In this document: piece after piece, positions 1-23,415 of the stretch
Numbering within the stretch: the first letter of the stretch is position 1
Layout: every line of letters starts with the position of its first letter
DNA from: Salpingoeca rosetta
Lineage: Eukaryota; Opisthokonta; Choanoflagellata; Craspedida; Salpingoecidae
DNA: 24,264 nucleotides
Direction: 5' to 3'
Assembly (NCBI RefSeq): GCF_000188695.1
Contig: NW_004754930.1
Span: forward strand, 592,025-616,288
Notes under the pieces: model-generated
Told to the model about the DNA's origin: nothing
Databases searched by the model: none
Seen by the model: the letters and a program-made list of their open reading frames with translations, nothing else
Made by a program: the position numbers and the translations under genes

Positions 1-1140
1 GCAAGCAGTGATTGGTCATGTCACGGGCCAATGTGACTCACTGGTAATGTCCTTGATTGGCCTGTCGTCAAACACGGCTGGTGGGAGGGATCGAATCTTG
101 GCCATGGCCGCGGCGAGCGAAGGAAACTGCTCCTCGTGGGCATCCACTTTCCTAAACAATTCGCGCTTCTGCAGCGGGGGCGTGGGGGGTGGCGCGCATC
201 GCGAAAGTGAATCAACAAAACGTAAAGGGGTAAGGCTGTAAAGCCACACCATCCACCCGCGTGCGTGCAGCAAGTGTTGTTACATTATTGATGCGCTGAA
301 ATGACACGCAGAAGTGTGCTGGCGCGCACATGTAGTGACACGCTGAAGTGTGCTGAGGTGATATGCAAACACACATACACCCACAAACACACCACATACA
401 CACTCACACACACACATCACATACACACACGCACACACTCACACTCACATCACATACACACATGCACGCACATTGATTGGCTGGCCAAGGTCGACATCTT
501 GCAAAGCATCTGTGCTGACAGCAGGGCCGCTGCTGTTGGCGCTGGCCACGGGCTGTGACGAGCGGAGGCGCTTGCGCAGTTCATTCAGGAACTCAACAGG
601 ATACGCTGCACGGTCTTGCCAGATGGAAATGACCCGAATCAGCTGCTGTTGGCCCTTTGCATCAAGCACCCTGTGCAGGAGGCAACCGCACCGCGGGCGT
701 GTGAGCGGCTGCAATGCAATTGGAAGGTTTGTGTTTGCCATGTTTTGGCCACCAACCGCAGCTCCAGCACACAGGCAGACAGGCAGACACAGAGGCACAG
801 TCACAGACACTCAGACACAGGCAGACTGACACACAGACACACACACACACACACAGACTGATAGACAGACAGACACACACACGCGCACGCACGCACATGC
901 ACACACGCACATGCAGACAAACACGTGCGTGGAACTTACTTGTACACTTCGGGGAGCACGGTTGGAAGCACTGGCTGGAAGGCAGTGATGTAGGCCATGC
1001 CTTTCTTCCTGCCTTGGAGAATCACGTCATTGGCCAAGAAGATGAACTTGAGCTTCTGCTTTGTCGGCGCTGTTCACGGGCCAGCGCAGGCAGAAGGGAG
1101 AGAGACAGGGGCGACAGGGGAAGAGAGAGAGAGAGAAATG

Positions 1141-1184
<44 letters not shown>

Positions 1185-1586
1185 GAGTCAGAGAGAGAGA
1201 GAGAGAGACAGAGAGACAGAGAGACAGAGAGAGAGACAGAGAGAGAGAGACAGAGAGAGAGACAGAGAGAGAGAGACAGAGAGAGAGACAGAGAGAGAGA
1301 CAGAGAGAGAGAGAGAGACAGTGAGAGGAATGAGGGAGGGAAGGGAGTGTCAACAACTCGAGAAACAACTCGAGCGAACAACAACTCCACAAACAGCTTG
1401 AGCAACCATTAAATCCCCCACCGCACACACACACACACCTTGTTTGAGCTCTTGCTGCCACACTTTGACAATGTCGTCTGCGTGCTTGGAAAAGTGGAAC
1501 AGCCAGAGCGAGAGTGACTGGATGCTGTCCTGGCTGGTCGACAGCGTCGACAGCTTGCGTATCAACGATGCCTTGTTTAATGACAT
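1..1586 (-). CDS. RPRD1: RPRD1-type CID protein, RNA polymerase II CTD binder (5' four exons, 3' end outside window)
   Basis: Exons, read on the minus strand: 1586-1439, 1069-940, 670-472 and 168-42; positions 41-1 are intron beginning with GTGAGT. The joins are in phase 1, 2 and 0 and give 201 codons. The N-terminus (residues 1 to about 130) is a CTD-interacting domain. It has a helix with [13 protein letters not shown], then [12 protein letters not shown] (N63, D64), then [12 protein letters not shown] with R113 where the family has a CTD-contacting arginine. Exon 4 ([21 protein letters not shown]) resembles the segment after the CID in animal RPRD1A/B. Family knowledge: RPRD1 proteins bind phosphorylated RNA polymerase II CTD in the nucleus and aid its dephosphorylation. 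The start is the first ATG and matches the family's N-terminus. The residue after NDVIL is Q where I recall Asn in human. RPRD1 is favoured over RPRD2 or Rtt103 because of exon 4. Confidence 0.88.
366..470. repeat. CA-rich tract in RPRD1 intron 3
   Basis: Imperfect CACA/CATACA repeats begin directly at the donor of intron 3 (471-169). On the sense strand the intron therefore opens GTGCGTGCATGTGTG and continues as TG repeat. Confidence 0.85.
768..925. repeat. CACA/GACA repeats in RPRD1 intron 2
   Basis: A mixture of (CA)n, CAGACA and CACGCA repeats occupies most of intron 2 (939-671). Reading frames through it are low complexity and no exon is visible. Confidence 0.85.
1121..1329. repeat. (GA)n/(GACA)n tract in RPRD1 intron 1
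   Basis: About 200 bases of GAGA/GACA repeat on the plus strand fill most of intron 1 (1438-1070) of the RPRD1-like gene. They read as a (TC)n polypyrimidine tract on the sense strand, upstream of the acceptor at 1071-1070. AAATGAGTCA occurs twice inside it, at 1136-1145 and 1181-1190. Confidence 0.9.
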
Positions 1587-2105
1587 GTCGCGTGTCCGTG
1601 TATTTAAGTGTGTGTGTGTGTGCGTTTATGTGTCTGTGTGCAGCGAACAACAGGCGATGCTGTGTTAGTGGTGCAGCAGCAGCAGCAGCAGTGGATGGCT
1701 GCTGGAGTGCAGGCAAGAGCGAGAGAGGGGAGAGGGTGACAGAGGGTGTGAGCGTTGTCCTTCCTTTCCTTCTCTCTTTCTTTCTTCCTGCTGCTCGCTT
1801 GTCTGGCAGTACTGAAAAGTAGATGAAGATGTGGTCAATTATCGCCCACTGAGGCTTATTTTTGGTCGTGGGAAAGAAACAAGCGGTGAGAGACAGAAAG
1901 GAGGAAAGGCAGAGGAGGAAGTGAGGAGAGTGGCTGGCTGGTGGGCTGACCCTCTTCTGGGCTTGTATGTGTTGTTGTGTTGTGTGTGGAGGAGACAAGA
2001 GACACCAGAGAGCGGGTGCGAAAAGTGCCACGACCGCTCGCAACTCCAATCCAACCACCTCTGTCTTGGTTCAGCTTTGTTGAAAGCGTCAACTGACATG
2101 TAAGT
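1587..2105. other. Intergenic gap between NOC1 3' end and RPRD1 start
   Basis: This 519-bp gap lies downstream of the NOC1 stop and upstream of the RPRD1 start, both on the minus strand, so it should hold the NOC1 3' UTR and the RPRD1 promoter and 5' UTR. It contains TG repeats at 1610-1642, a short (CAG)n run near 1675-1690 and a pyrimidine-rich stretch near 1757-1792. I see no AATAAA on the minus strand and no coding exon. Confidence 0.6.
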
Positions 2106-5100
2106 TTACTTGCGACCACGACCACCCCTGCTGCCACCACGACCACCACGACCACCACGACCACCACGACCACCACCGCGACCTCCCCTGCTGCCGCCAC
2201 GGAAGCCACCACGACCACCACGACCACCACGACCACCACGACCACCACGACCACCACGACCACCACGACCACCGCGACCACCACGGCCACCACGGCCACC
2301 ACGACCACCGCGACCACCGCGACCACCACGACCACCGCGACCACGACGAGCAGCTGCATCACCATCATCTTGCATCATCTTGGCGCGCTTGCGGTCGTGT
2401 GCACCGGCCTCTTCCTCCTGCAGTGGTTCACAATTCAAGCCAGCAAGCAAGCAGGTGAGTTTGCATACATGTATGAAACGACATCAACTACATTCCACAC
2501 ACGAGCACACACACACGCACACACGCACACACAAACCGCACCTCCTGTTCCTTTTCGAGGAGCTCTGCAAAGTCTTCGGCAGCGGCGAAAACTGAGGACT
2601 TGACGCCGTCATCACCGCCCATGCCGTGCTCCATATCCTCGTCTTCATCCTCGTCGCCAGACGACTCGGCAAGCATGCGCTCCAGGGCGGACTCGTCAAG
2701 GTCGTCTTCTGCTCACGTGCAAGATGGATGGGTGAGCGCCAACCGGGCGTGAGTGCGCATCCAACAAATGCGTAGTTGGGTGGCCATGTCAACGAAATGT
2801 CAGAGACAAGAGAAACAGAAATTGTGAGCACAGCGTACGAGCGCAAAACACCTCACCTTCTTCATCGAGGGCATCGTAGTCGACGTTGTCGTAGTCAAAC
2901 TCGTCCTCCGAGCTACCGGCATCCTCAGCCTCACCCTGCTCTTCATCGTCGCTATCAGAGGCAACAGCGGCCGCCTTCTTCGCGCGCTTCTTGACAGGAC
3001 CCTCAACGTCACCCTCACCTTCATCCTCATCCTCCTCGGCTTCTCCGGCTGTCTCCTCCGCTGTTGCCTTTGCCTTCTTCTTCCTCAGCTTCTTTTCCTT
3101 CTTGTCTGCGGTGTCACCGTCGCCACCGGCACCTTCAGCCTCTTCGTCGCTGTCGGGGAACGAGTCGTAGTCTGACGCGTCGTCAAGGTCGTCCGAATCA
3201 CTTTCTCCGTCGTCCCGGCCCATCGCGCTGGGAGCCGTGCAAGGGCGTGGTTGGTAGCCGGGTGGGGGTGATTTGTGATTGGTGGGTGGTGGGTGTCGTG
3301 TGAGGAGGTGTGGTGCAGTTGCTACAAAGTTGATGTAGAGTTGTTGCTTTTGCTCTACAAGCACAAAGATAGGCGCATGTGCATGCAGCACACAAGCGAG
3401 AACACAACTCTTCACACATACACATACACAAGCAAGAACACACAGCCAAACACACACACGTACACGCATACATACATACACACACGTATACATACATACA
3501 CACACATACGCGCATACACATACACACATCCACACATCCACACATACACACATCAACACACACGCAACAGGTATTCTGTGTGATGCTGTGTGATGAAAGC
3601 TACGCACGTTGCAAAGTCGAAGCCCAAGCCGCCGTCAACCTCCTCGCGCGCAATGGCTGCGTCCAGGCTCTCGGGCTCATCAACAGCCTTCTTGGTCTTG
3701 CCGAGGGACTTGCGCAACTTGAAGTACCTGCACAGCACCGCACCACATGGCCGCAGCGGCAGCAAGAGCAATCGTGTGAGTTGTGTTGATCGTGGTGAGT
3801 TGTGACACAGAGCTATTGAAACGAGAAGGACGCATGCAACACACACACACACACACAAGCATGCACACATGCACGCAAACACACACACACAACAACAACA
3901 CAAGCATGCACACATACACGCAATCACACACACACAACAACAACAACACAAGCATGCACACATGCACGCAAACACACACGCACACACACACAATAACAAC
4001 ACAAGCATGCACACACACACACAGCGCGTCGTACTTGAGGAAGAAGGCCTCATCTGGTGCGACTTCAGACTCGTCCTGCTCAAGGAACTGCTGCGAGTTG
4101 ACGGGCGCAGCAATTGCCCGCTTCGACACCTCCTTCGGCTGCAGTGACCATGTGCAATGGGAGTGGTGAGCGTGGGGTGAGTGGTGGCGGATGTGCAAGG
4201 GATGGAGGCGGCCCATCAGTGGCAGATGCTTTGTTCCAGCACACAACATCGTACAGGGCATGATTATTCGTTAAGGACGGGATGTAAGGGGGGGGGGGGG
4301 GCTCACCTGCATGACGGACTCGCCACGCTTGACCTTCTGCTTTGGATTCTTGAACATGAAGCGGTCCAGGAACCTGAAGCGTCAGACGTGCAGCGTTCAC
4401 GTGAGTCGGAGACGAGATGCTTCTCCATGAACTTCAGGCGAGCGGGAGGACACAATACCGCAAACACACACACATACACAAAACGCACAAACGCACACGC
4501 ACATGCACATACATAAACGCACACGCACGCACGCACATGCACATACATAAACGCACACACACACACGCACACACAAATACAAACACATGCATGCACAAAC
4601 ACGCACACACGCGCACGCGCACACACCAACCTGGCGAGGGAGAAATCCTGCAGGGCATCGCTGTTGTATGTGATGACCTTTCCGCTGACGACCGCTTGGG
4701 CAAACGCCTTCACGGCAGGGTGGAAGTGGTGGTTCAGCTGCCATGGTGCATGGGCGCAATAGTGGAGGGCGGTGAGCAATGACTGACGCAAACAGATGCG
4801 GCACGCACTCTGAACACACAACACATACACACACATACACACACATACACAAACACATACGCACACATACGCACACATACACACACATACACATACACAC
4901 ATACACACACAGAGCGGACAACCACAAAACTCCCCAAGCAAGCACACACTTGCCCCGCCACGGTGCACAAGCAAACGTGCACAATCCATGGTGCACAGCA
5001 CTCACCACGGCCACCTCCCAGAAAGCGGTGGTCTCTGCCTTTGCAAATGTCGGCTCGCGCTTCAGAGGAAGGTAACCTGAGAGGTGAACCCAGGCACAGA

Positions 5101-7473
5101 TACGTGCACATGATAAGTCAGACATCAGCGCCAACGTGTGCATCTGAAGGTGGACACCTCACCATACTCAGCACCAAGCGGCCGATGGATGCACACATCA
5201 CGCACAAGCACATGCTCAGGCACACATGCATATATGCACACCTGAAGGGAAGCGAATGCCGCCATCGATACGGGAGTTTTGCTTGTGATCAGCATCATCC
5301 TCTGTTGCTTCATCGCCTGTCTTCTCTGGCGATGACGTCTCGCCGTCGCTGCCTTCCCCATCTTCCTCTTCCTTGACGTGGCTGACCGTGCTATCTGCGC
5401 CATCACCGACCTCGTCTTCCTCTTTCTTTACTGCACTGTCGGTGGCTTGGCTGCTGTCTGCATGGGCTGCATTTGCCGTTTCCTCGCTGTCCACTTCGGG
5501 CGCGTCAACAAAGATCTCCTCCTCGTCAACCGCCTCGCCCTGGAACATGGCCTGGACCGCCGTCTTGGCATTCACAACCTGCACCCAGCGGACACGAGGA
5601 AGAGGCGCGCGAGTGATGAGTGGGGGGGGGGGGGAAGCGGCCAGATGAGAAGTTGGTGGTGGTGGTGGTGGTGGTGATGGTGGTGGTGGTGGTGGTGGTG
5701 GTGGCACCCATTGCATGTGCAGGTGAATGGTGCGAGCGACAATCAAGATGAGTCCGATTCAGGGAGGCCACACGAACCTTTGACAGGACAATGAGCGCCG
5801 CGCAGGCAAAGCTGGGAGGAGCCTGCAGGCAAACTTGGAAGAGGCGCTTGCAGAACGCGCGCACTCTGTCCAAGACGGGGTCTGCAATGATGGCCTTTTG
5901 CAGGAGCGTGAGGTAGAGGCCGTGCTTGGACGATGACGGCAGCCGGTCATCAAACAGCGACGCGTACAGCGCACTGCATGCGTATATATGTAGAATGCGG
6001 TGTGTGAGTGGGAGTGGTGGCGGTCGCTTGCTTTTCGACCACAGGAAGCAACGCACAGGTTGCATGGAGGCATCTTAACATATGAACGCAAACAGAAAGA
6101 TGCTTGCACACACAGGCGCGCACGCACGCACGCACGCACACACGCACGCACGCACACACGCACGCACACACGCACACACACAATTGCACGCACACACACA
6201 CACGCCCACGCGCACGCACACAATTGCACGCACACGCACACAATTGCACGCACACACACACACACACACACCGATAGAAACGGTCTGAGATGGAACGGCT
6301 GGAGTTCATGACTTGGAAGAGCAGCATGAGCGCCTGTCAACGGTGAGGGAACGAAGGGGACAAGACGTGAGTTTGGGCACACATTGTGTGACTGTTGGCA
6401 CCAAGCTGAACACACATCCGCGCACAGTTCATATGTGTGCACATGTGTGGAATTGCACACAGAGGGGCCAAAGAGACAACGGGAGACCAGAAAGAACAGA
6501 AACATCATCACCACCCCAAGGGATGACGTGACGTCATTGCCTCTCCCATCTTCCCCATCCAACATCTTCCCCATCTTCCCCATCTTCCCCGGCCCACATC
6601 TGCCCTGTCCAACAGCTCTACCCTCCGTGTCCTCTCCACAGTGCAGGATACCTGCACGCTGCAGTTGAAACTGCCAATGTGTGTGATGCGGAAGAGGTCG
6701 CTTGCGTGCGCCTCGAACATCTCGTTGCTCGCGGCGCCGCGGTACGGGTTGGCGCGGTTGATGCCCGTGAGAACGGCAGAGAGCAACCGGTAGTGCTCCT
6801 CCTCGTCGGGCTTGATCACAGCCTGATATTGGTTTGGGGGCAAGACGAAATCGCCAACGTTGGTTGTTGAGGTGAGTGTTGGGGCGAGTGTTGAGGTTAG
6901 GGCGTGGGAACGCGAGTGATATACACAGGAAACACAACGTAGGAGTGGAGTGAAGAGGATGATGAAACAAGACGTCAAACAATTGAGCGAGTGGCACAAC
7001 ATAGTTGGAGCAGCCTACAATTGCGGTACAACTACTCGTCGGCAGAAGCCCAGCAAATTGCACACACTAACACACTTACACACACACGCACATATACAAA
7101 CATGCACACGCGTATGTGCAAATGAATGCACACACACGCACACACACACACATTCACGCTCATACATGCACACATGCAAGCACACATACGCAAACACAGG
7201 TACACACCTTGAAGAACTCAAAGTAGATGGAGACGAGCTTCGCAGCAATATCCGCCATGCTGTGGGAGAGCTCAATCTGGGTAAGGAAGGTGATGGCGTA
7301 GTACTGGGCACGCAGCTTGATGTTTGGGCGGAACAACAGCTGCTGTACTTCCTTGATGACCACCATCGTCATGGACGGGTGCTCCCGCAGCAGCGTCTGC
7401 AAGTAGTAGATGGCACGCGAGGCCACCTTCTTGATGGGGTCGCCCATCGTGTTCACAATCAGCGCCAGCAGGC

Positions 7474-7549
<76 letters not shown>

Positions 7550-8685
7550 CATGTGTGTGTGAGATAGAGTGTGGAAAGGAAAAAAGAGAAACCATAGGAC
7601 GAAGGGCAGCTCGTTGACACAGTGCACGAATGACCACAGGCACATGCAATGAATGACCACACGCACACACACACACACACACACATGAACACATGAACAC
7701 ATGAACACAAGAACACACACCTGCTCCTTCTCGGGGAAGCCTGTGAGGAGGTTGTAAGTAAGGGTGAGGGCCTTGCTCTTGATGTTTGCCTCCGGGTCCT
7801 GAATAAGCTTGCCGAGAGCCTCAATAAAGCTGCTGTAGTGCTTCTTGATGACGTCCTCGTAAACCCACATCATCACCACTCGATCCTGACATCACCAACA
7901 AGCAAACAAACAGCATGTCAACAAAGGCGCCGGCCATTGTGTGTGTGTGTGTGTGCCTGTGCGTGTGTGTGTGTGTCTGTCTGTCTGTGTATATGTGTCT
8001 GTGTGTCTCTCTGTGTGTGTCTGTGTCTGTGTCTGTTCATCCGCGTGCTGCACTTGTGAATGGACGCCTTCGGCTTGCGTGCAGTTGTTGCTGAAAGCGA
8101 TTGCACTTTTACAGTTCGTACCAGGTTCTTGCTCTTGGCCTTGTCTGATGCGAACCCCTTCTCAAGCAGCTCCACGAGCGGACGGTGGGCGAGTGGGATG
8201 AGCTTGCGCTGTGGCAGCAGGCGTGACGTAAACACCTCATGCAGTGAATCTGTAAGGGGCACGTGCAAGTGGCAGTGACGTGAGATGTCATACATGGCGT
8301 AGAAGGTGGATCAACCAATGGCAGGTTGGCGTTCATGTGCATGCTGACACAAGCGTCTCATGACGATGCAATAATGCTCGCAGACCTACAAACACACACA
8401 CACACACGCACACGCATACACACACGCACGCACACACGCGCGCGCGCACACACACGATTGCAAGCAGACACGGAATCCCAGAGTGTGCCCAACGCACCGC
8501 TGGCCATGATGGCTTCGCGCTTGCTCTTCTTTGTGACGCATTGCAGGAGCGACTCGAGGGCGTTGAGACGGTGGACAGCTGAGTGCTGCACGCGCATGAC
8601 GAGGGCGGCGTGCTTATCCGCCAAGGTACCGGAGTTGAGGATGTTCCTCAACCAAGACTGGTCGTTGCCGCGCACTTTGTTCACG

Positions 8686-8756
<71 letters not shown>

Positions 8757-9584
8757 GTGTGCGTATGAGTGTCGTGAGTAAAGGCCACGAGTGATGGCCT
8801 GCGGAGCGATGGCCTACGCATGCAAACACATGCACACGCACACGGTTAGCTGCTGCACAGACAAACGCAGTCACGCACGTGCTTCGTAGTTTTCGGCCTC
8901 TGTCTCCAGGAGAGAGCGGCCATATTTGCGGAACTGAGCAACAATGGCCGGGGAAGCGATGATCTTGCCACGGGATGTTTGGTCGAGCGTGGCTGTTGCC
9001 CGGTTTGGCTTTGTCTCTGTGAGCACATCGATCCAAGGCATGCCGCCCTCCACCAGCTGTGTGTTGCGAATCGCGGGATCAGGCAGGGTAATGCCCTTGT
9101 ACTTGTCCATGGCTGCTTGCAGCTCCTCCACTGTCATGTCCTCTGGTGCCTTTGGGGCGGCGCTGGCGTCTGTCGCTGACGAGTCGTTTGCTGTGTCTGC
9201 GGGCTTGCCCTCCTTCTTTGCCTTCTTTGCCTCCTTCTTTGCCTTCTTTGCCTGTTTCTTCTCCTTCTTCTTCTCTTGCCTCTTCTTCTCCTTCTTCTCC
9301 TTCTTCTCCTTCTTCTCTTTCTTCTTGTCCTTCATCTCAGTCACGTCCTTGGCCTTGTCGGTGATCTCCTCCTTGACCACCTTCTCTGCCTTCTCTGCCT
9401 TCTCTGCCTGAACCTCCTTCACCTTCTTTCCACCCTCCTCTTGCTTCGATCCGTTCGTGGCCTTCTTGTCCTGCTTCTCCTTCTTGTCTTTGGCTTTCTT
9501 CACCTTGGTACCCTCGGCGGGCTTCTTGCCAACGGCTGCATCGCCAGTCTTCTTCTTCCTGTCGTTGCTCGCAGGCTTGCCCAT
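2106..9584 (-). CDS. CEBPZ: NOC1/MAK21/CEBPZ-type 60S ribosome biogenesis factor with C-terminal RGG tail (17 exons)
   Basis: Exons (minus): 9584-8879, 8686-8498, 8249-8122, 7885-7721, 7474-7208, 6822-6652, 6333-6272, 5973-5778, 5578-5242, 5076-5006, 4737-4631, 4373-4307, 4138-4023, 3727-3608, 3227-2857, 2708-2542, 2417-2106. All joins keep frame, giving 1183 residues plus TAA (human CEBPZ is about 1050). Residues 1-160 are Lys-rich. Conserved helical-repeat and CBF-domain motifs follow: [13 protein letters not shown] (exon 2), [18 protein letters not shown] (exon 5), [10 protein letters not shown] (exon 6), [23 protein letters not shown] (exons 7-8), [12 protein letters not shown] and [13 protein letters not shown] (exons 11-12), [20 protein letters not shown] (exon 13). 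Exons 9 and 15 are acidic. Family knowledge: Noc1 pairs with Noc2 in the nucleolus for early pre-60S assembly; vertebrate CEBPZ was also described as a CCAAT-factor partner. The start ATG sits in AAGATGG. Confidence 0.93.
2109..2348 (-). repeat. Coding RGG repeat tail of NOC1
   Basis: The last exon ends in about 23 Arg-Gly-Gly triplets, 15 of them uninterrupted, then variants with F, S or an extra G, and a final RGRK. On the plus strand it reads as a CGACCACCA-type nonamer array. The frame is open to the TAA at 2108-2106 and follows [17 protein letters not shown] directly, so it is coding. RGG tails bind RNA and are common in nucleolar proteins such as fibrillarin and nucleolin. The human CEBPZ tail, as I recall it, is Lys-rich instead. 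Confidence 0.9.
3410..3565. repeat. CA/CATACA repeats in NOC1 intron 14
   Basis: Imperfect CACATACA repeats fill the donor half of the 380-bp intron 14 (3607-3228). The remaining acceptor half has no open conserved exon. Confidence 0.85.
3841..4020. repeat. 45-53 bp minisatellite in NOC1 intron 13
   Basis: Four copies of an AAGCATGCACACA-containing unit start at 3857, 3902, 3950 and 4003, separated by (CA)n and (AAC)n of variable length. The array lies against the donor side of intron 13 (4022-3728). Confidence 0.85.
4455..4625. repeat. CA/CACGCA repeats in NOC1 intron 11
   Basis: Intron 11 (4630-4374) is mostly CACACGCACATACATAAACG-like repeat on the plus strand, next to the donor. The sense strand is TG-rich. 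Confidence 0.85.
4813..4912. repeat. CA/CATA repeats in NOC1 intron 10
   Basis: About 100 bases of ACACATACAC repeat lie in the middle of intron 10 (5005-4738). Confidence 0.85.
5622..5704. repeat. Poly-G run and (GGT)n in NOC1 intron 8
   Basis: A 13-base G run (5622-5634) is followed by about 17 GGT units (5653-5704, one GAT interruption) inside the 199-bp intron 8 (5777-5579). On the sense strand these are (ACC)n and poly-C. A second 14-base G run (4288-4301) sits directly inside the donor of intron 12. Confidence 0.85.
6105..6270. repeat. CACG/CACA repeats in NOC1 intron 7
   Basis: CACGCACG and CACACA repeats, broken three times by AATTG, begin exactly at the donor of intron 7 (6271-5974). 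Confidence 0.85.
7060..7205. repeat. CA-rich tract in NOC1 intron 5
   Basis: Imperfect CA repeats lie just inside the donor of the 385-bp intron 5 (7207-6823). The rest of that intron is ordinary sequence; an in-frame open stretch before exon 6 (FVLPPNQYQ) reads through the chosen acceptor and is possible alternative exon sequence. Confidence 0.75.
7476..7548. repeat. (TG)36 at the acceptor of NOC1 intron 4
   Basis: About 36 TG units on the plus strand form an uninterrupted (CA)n on the sense strand that runs into the AG at 7476-7475. A sense-strand TG tract occupies the donor end of the same intron (7660-7720). Confidence 0.95.
7938..8037. repeat. TG/TCTG repeats in NOC1 intron 3
   Basis: TGTG and TCTG repeats on the plus strand lie in the middle of intron 3 (8121-7886) and read as CA/CAGA on the sense strand. 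Confidence 0.85.
8391..8455. repeat. CA/CG repeats in NOC1 intron 2
   Basis: (CA)n with a GCGCGCGCGC run lies near the donor of intron 2 (8497-8250). An alternating purine-pyrimidine tract of this kind can adopt Z-DNA. Confidence 0.85.
8688..8762. repeat. (TG)n at the acceptor of NOC1 intron 1
   Basis: More than 30 TG units on the plus strand give a sense (CA)n that ends in the acceptor AG at 8688-8687, directly before exon 2. Confidence 0.95.
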
Positions 9585-9808
9585 CTTCGACGATGCTCTT
9601 GTCTGCGCACGCACGATGTGGTGGTGTGTGGCTTGGTGTTGTGTGTGTGTGTGTGTGGCTGCGCGTTTTGCCTTGTTGAAAAAACACACCACGTGCAACC
9701 AAAAAAAAAGGTTTGGCCTGTTGCAGGAATCCAACTCTCCGCCTTCAAAAAAACAAAGCATTTACTTGCTTGTGGTTGGCGCCCGCGCCGTTTTTGAAGA
9801 AGAAGAAG
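9585..9808. promoter_or_regulatory. Divergent NOC1/PIBF1 intergenic promoter region
   Basis: Only 224 bp separate the NOC1 start (9584, minus) from the PIBF1 start (9809, plus), so both promoters and 5' UTRs must lie here or within the genes. It contains a short TG run (9640-9657) and an A9 run (9701-9709). I see no clear TATA box or other named element. Confidence 0.6.

Positions 9809-23415
<13,607 letters not shown>

Noticed and set aside
1027..2058. 343-codon minus-strand reading frame rich in Ser-Leu
   Set aside because: It runs through the (TC)n intron and intergenic sequence in the wrong frame; the RPRD1 exons use other frames with conserved motifs.
2110..2595. Plus-strand Pro/Arg-rich reading frame (PPRPPRP)
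   Set aside because: It is the antisense of the NOC1 RGG tail; the minus-strand frame continues conserved NOC1 sequence.
6823..6890. Longer 5' extension of NOC1 exon 6 ([11 protein letters not shown])
   Set aside because: The frame is open, but the acceptor at 6824-6823 gives the spacing between FFK and LLSAVLTG that I recall for CEBPZ; an alternative acceptor remains possible.
9276..9797. Plus-strand Leu-rich reading frame opposite NOC1 exon 1, superficially membrane-like
   Set aside because: Antisense of Lys-rich AAG codons reads as Leu or Phe; no family match and no splice support.
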